Positions 32,560 to 33,685 of a stretch of DNA of 33,685 bases are shown one piece after another (position 1 is the stretch's first letter; every line of letters starts with the position of its first letter). The DNA is taken from NCBI GenBank assembly GCA_902785105.1, contig CACZXF010000017.1:1-33685 (forward strand), given 5' to 3'. The notes under the pieces were generated by a model that was not told where the DNA came from, searched no databases, and saw nothing but the letters and a program-made list of their open reading frames with translations. The position numbers and the translations under genes are program-made. The stretch comes from an uncultured Eubacteriales bacterium. GTDB lineage: Bacteria; Bacillota; Clostridia; Christensenellales; Aristaeellaceae.

Positions 32560-32746
32560 CAAAGATCCCCCAGAGCATCCCGTTGGGCTCCTTCGCACTG
32601 GGAATGGCTGCGGGGATATGGGTGCCGAAGCCCTCGTTGGAATACCGTCTTCCGTGACAGTTGACGCGCAGCGTTGCGGCTAAACCGATGATGTCAAAGC
32701 CGGGGAAAGAATAGTTGCCACCCATTATCTGTGCTAAAAATAACAT
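32553..32746 (-). pseudogene. Fragment of a FAD-dependent fumarate-reductase-like flavoprotein
   Basis: The minus strand reads MGGNYSFPGFDIIGLAATL, then RVNCHGRRYSNEGFGTHI and PNGMLWGIFDSN. The phrases LRVN.xG.RYSNE and WGIFDSN belong to the FAD_binding_2 family, which includes soluble and secreted fumarate or urocanate reductases. Only about 60 residues remain, with no FAD-binding N-terminus, and both sides end abruptly. One side joins the integrase fragment. The call rests on remembered family phrases and is moderately sure. Confidence 0.55.
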
Positions 32747-32889
32747 CGGAGCGGATTATTTGTTCCTCTATTGACTGGAGACAGCATAAGGGTTTGTGAC
32801 ATCTATGACTGGTGCTGCCCATTTTTTGTCTTGCCACGTATATCTTTATGTGTTATCATATTTGCAGTAACTAGTACATCACTCATCAA

Positions 32890-33598
32890 TTAGCTGTACA
32901 TTTCAAGCAGCGATTGGGTTATTACAGATACGGAGGGATCAATGTCATCCAGATGCCATGTCCAGTGGAAGACAACGGGTTCAGCATTGATCTCGTCGAA
33001 ATAGATATATACGTTGGACCAGTTCTTCTTTGGATTTGACTCGTATGCCTTTGAGCATCTGCTTGGTCATTTTGCTGAAGAACGATTCAACGAGGTTTAA
33101 CCAAGAGGCATACTTCGTGTGAATACGAATTCGAAGCGGCCCTTAACACTGGACAGATATTCGATGACCTTTTTGGCCTTGTGGACCTTGAGGTTATCGA
33201 GAACCAGCCGGATTGTGTCTCCTTTGGGATACTTGGCGTCAAAGATCTTCAAAAATTCGATATAGTCCGAACTGTTATGACTGTCACTGACAAGCGGAAT
33301 AGCTTCACCTGTCTGCAGGTCGATCCCTGCAAGCAGGGATACTGTACCGAGGCGCTTGTATTCGTAGTCGCGCTTGATCGTGCCGTTCTCTTCGGTGGGC
33401 GGCAGGTCATCTGCGACATTTGCAATCGCCTGTATTCCGGGCTTCTCGTCATACGATACGACGTGAACCACCTCGTTTTCATCGAATGGGCGGAGATTCC
33501 CTTCGTCGTCGAACTGTATCTCCAGCTGCTTATATACCAGCAGCACATTGTGCATCTTCTCATCGAAGTCCGGGTCCCGGCGTTCGCAGTAAGCCCCA
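32890..33598 (-). pseudogene. IS630-type transposase, degenerate
   Basis: Reading leftward from about 33598, the frame carries ERRDPDFDEKMHNVLLVYKQ and the three DDE positions: VVSYDEKPG (first Asp), RLVLDNLKVHKA (second Asp) and, after a one-base loss near 33112, YASWLNLVESFFSKMT (Glu). A second frameshift near 33008 separates the last part (DEINAEPVVFHWTWHLDDID, ending EMYS at the TAA at 32890-32892). The N-terminal helix-turn-helix domain is missing. IS630 elements move by cut and paste into TA sites. Two frameshifts plus the missing start make this copy inactive, although it could still be moved by an intact relative. Confidence 0.78.
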
Positions 33599-33617
33599 TG
33601 CCCCAGGGGGCACCGCG

Positions 33618-33685
33618 ATGAATGAAACATACGAGGGCCTGAAGGTAGTATACACGGAAGACGAATCGGTGTATACTAAAAGGGC
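33618..33685 (+). CDS. Possible partial ORF running off the right edge
   Basis: The ATG at 33618 opens MNETYEGLKVVYTEDESVYT and remains open to the edge. The frame also stays open upstream (PQGGTA), so it could be part of a longer gene cut by the IS630 remnant. There is no good ribosome binding site. A perfect 9-bp inverted repeat (AGTATACAC at 33647, GTGTATACT at 33669) lies within it. Too little is present to name it. Confidence 0.25.
   Translation, partial: MNETYEGLKVVYTEDESVYTKR

Noticed and set aside
33097-33630. Programmed frameshifting in the IS630 transposase
   Set aside because: Two separate breaks near the Glu motif and the C-terminus, plus a missing N-terminal domain, fit decay better than a programmed signal.

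Overview
The window looks like the chromosome of a GC-rich, probably gut-associated Clostridia-like Firmicute. This is inferred from strong GGAGG ribosome binding sites, sigma-A type promoters, Sec signal peptides ending ALA/EE, a clostripain-family (C11) protease, relics of DUF1653 and DUF4298 genes, and a palindromic intergenic element of a kind I recall from gut Clostridia. No rRNA, tRNA or CRISPR array was seen.

Left end (1-470): the 5' part of an IS30-type transposase on the minus strand with a possible IS end, then a good promoter. Positions 473-24552 hold a block of secreted proteins, all on the plus strand: a small TPR-like secreted protein whose gene has two compensating frameshifts; a giant 6571-residue secreted protein (986-20701) built of Ser-rich and Glu-Pro tandem repeats, an RTX-like Asp/Gly block, dozens of beta-helix-like modules, InlB-like repeats, a long helical insert and a unique C-terminus without LPXTG; a class II fumarase that carries its own signal peptide; and a secreted C11 cysteine protease. 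A secreted protein with two SH3b-like domains (24655-25155) and a PAP2-family membrane phosphatase (25266-26195) follow. The series suggests a cell-surface or extracellular programme: a very large adhesin-like fibre, a protease, a wall-binding-type protein and an enzyme that would interconvert malate and fumarate outside the cytoplasm.

Middle (26.2-29.3 kb): an SDR oxidoreductase and an isochorismatase-family hydrolase are intact. Between and after them lie decayed remnants (DUF1653, DUF4298, YdcF C-terminus, Rrf2 regulator).

Right part (29.3-32.0 kb, minus strand): a two-gene operon with its own promoter (32005-32033) encodes a sugar-binding-type periplasmic-binding protein and, with a one-base stop/start overlap, a membrane diguanylate cyclase. 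This is a likely ligand-sensing c-di-GMP module.

Right end (32.1-33.7 kb): a mosaic of mobile debris. It holds a 159-bp element with ISL3-like terminal inverted repeats, the N-terminus of a tyrosine integrase broken into a minus-strand fragment of a fumarate-reductase-like flavoprotein, and a frameshifted IS630-type transposase. The most unusual items are the giant RTX-containing secreted protein, the secreted fumarase, and the binding-protein/GGDEF pair.
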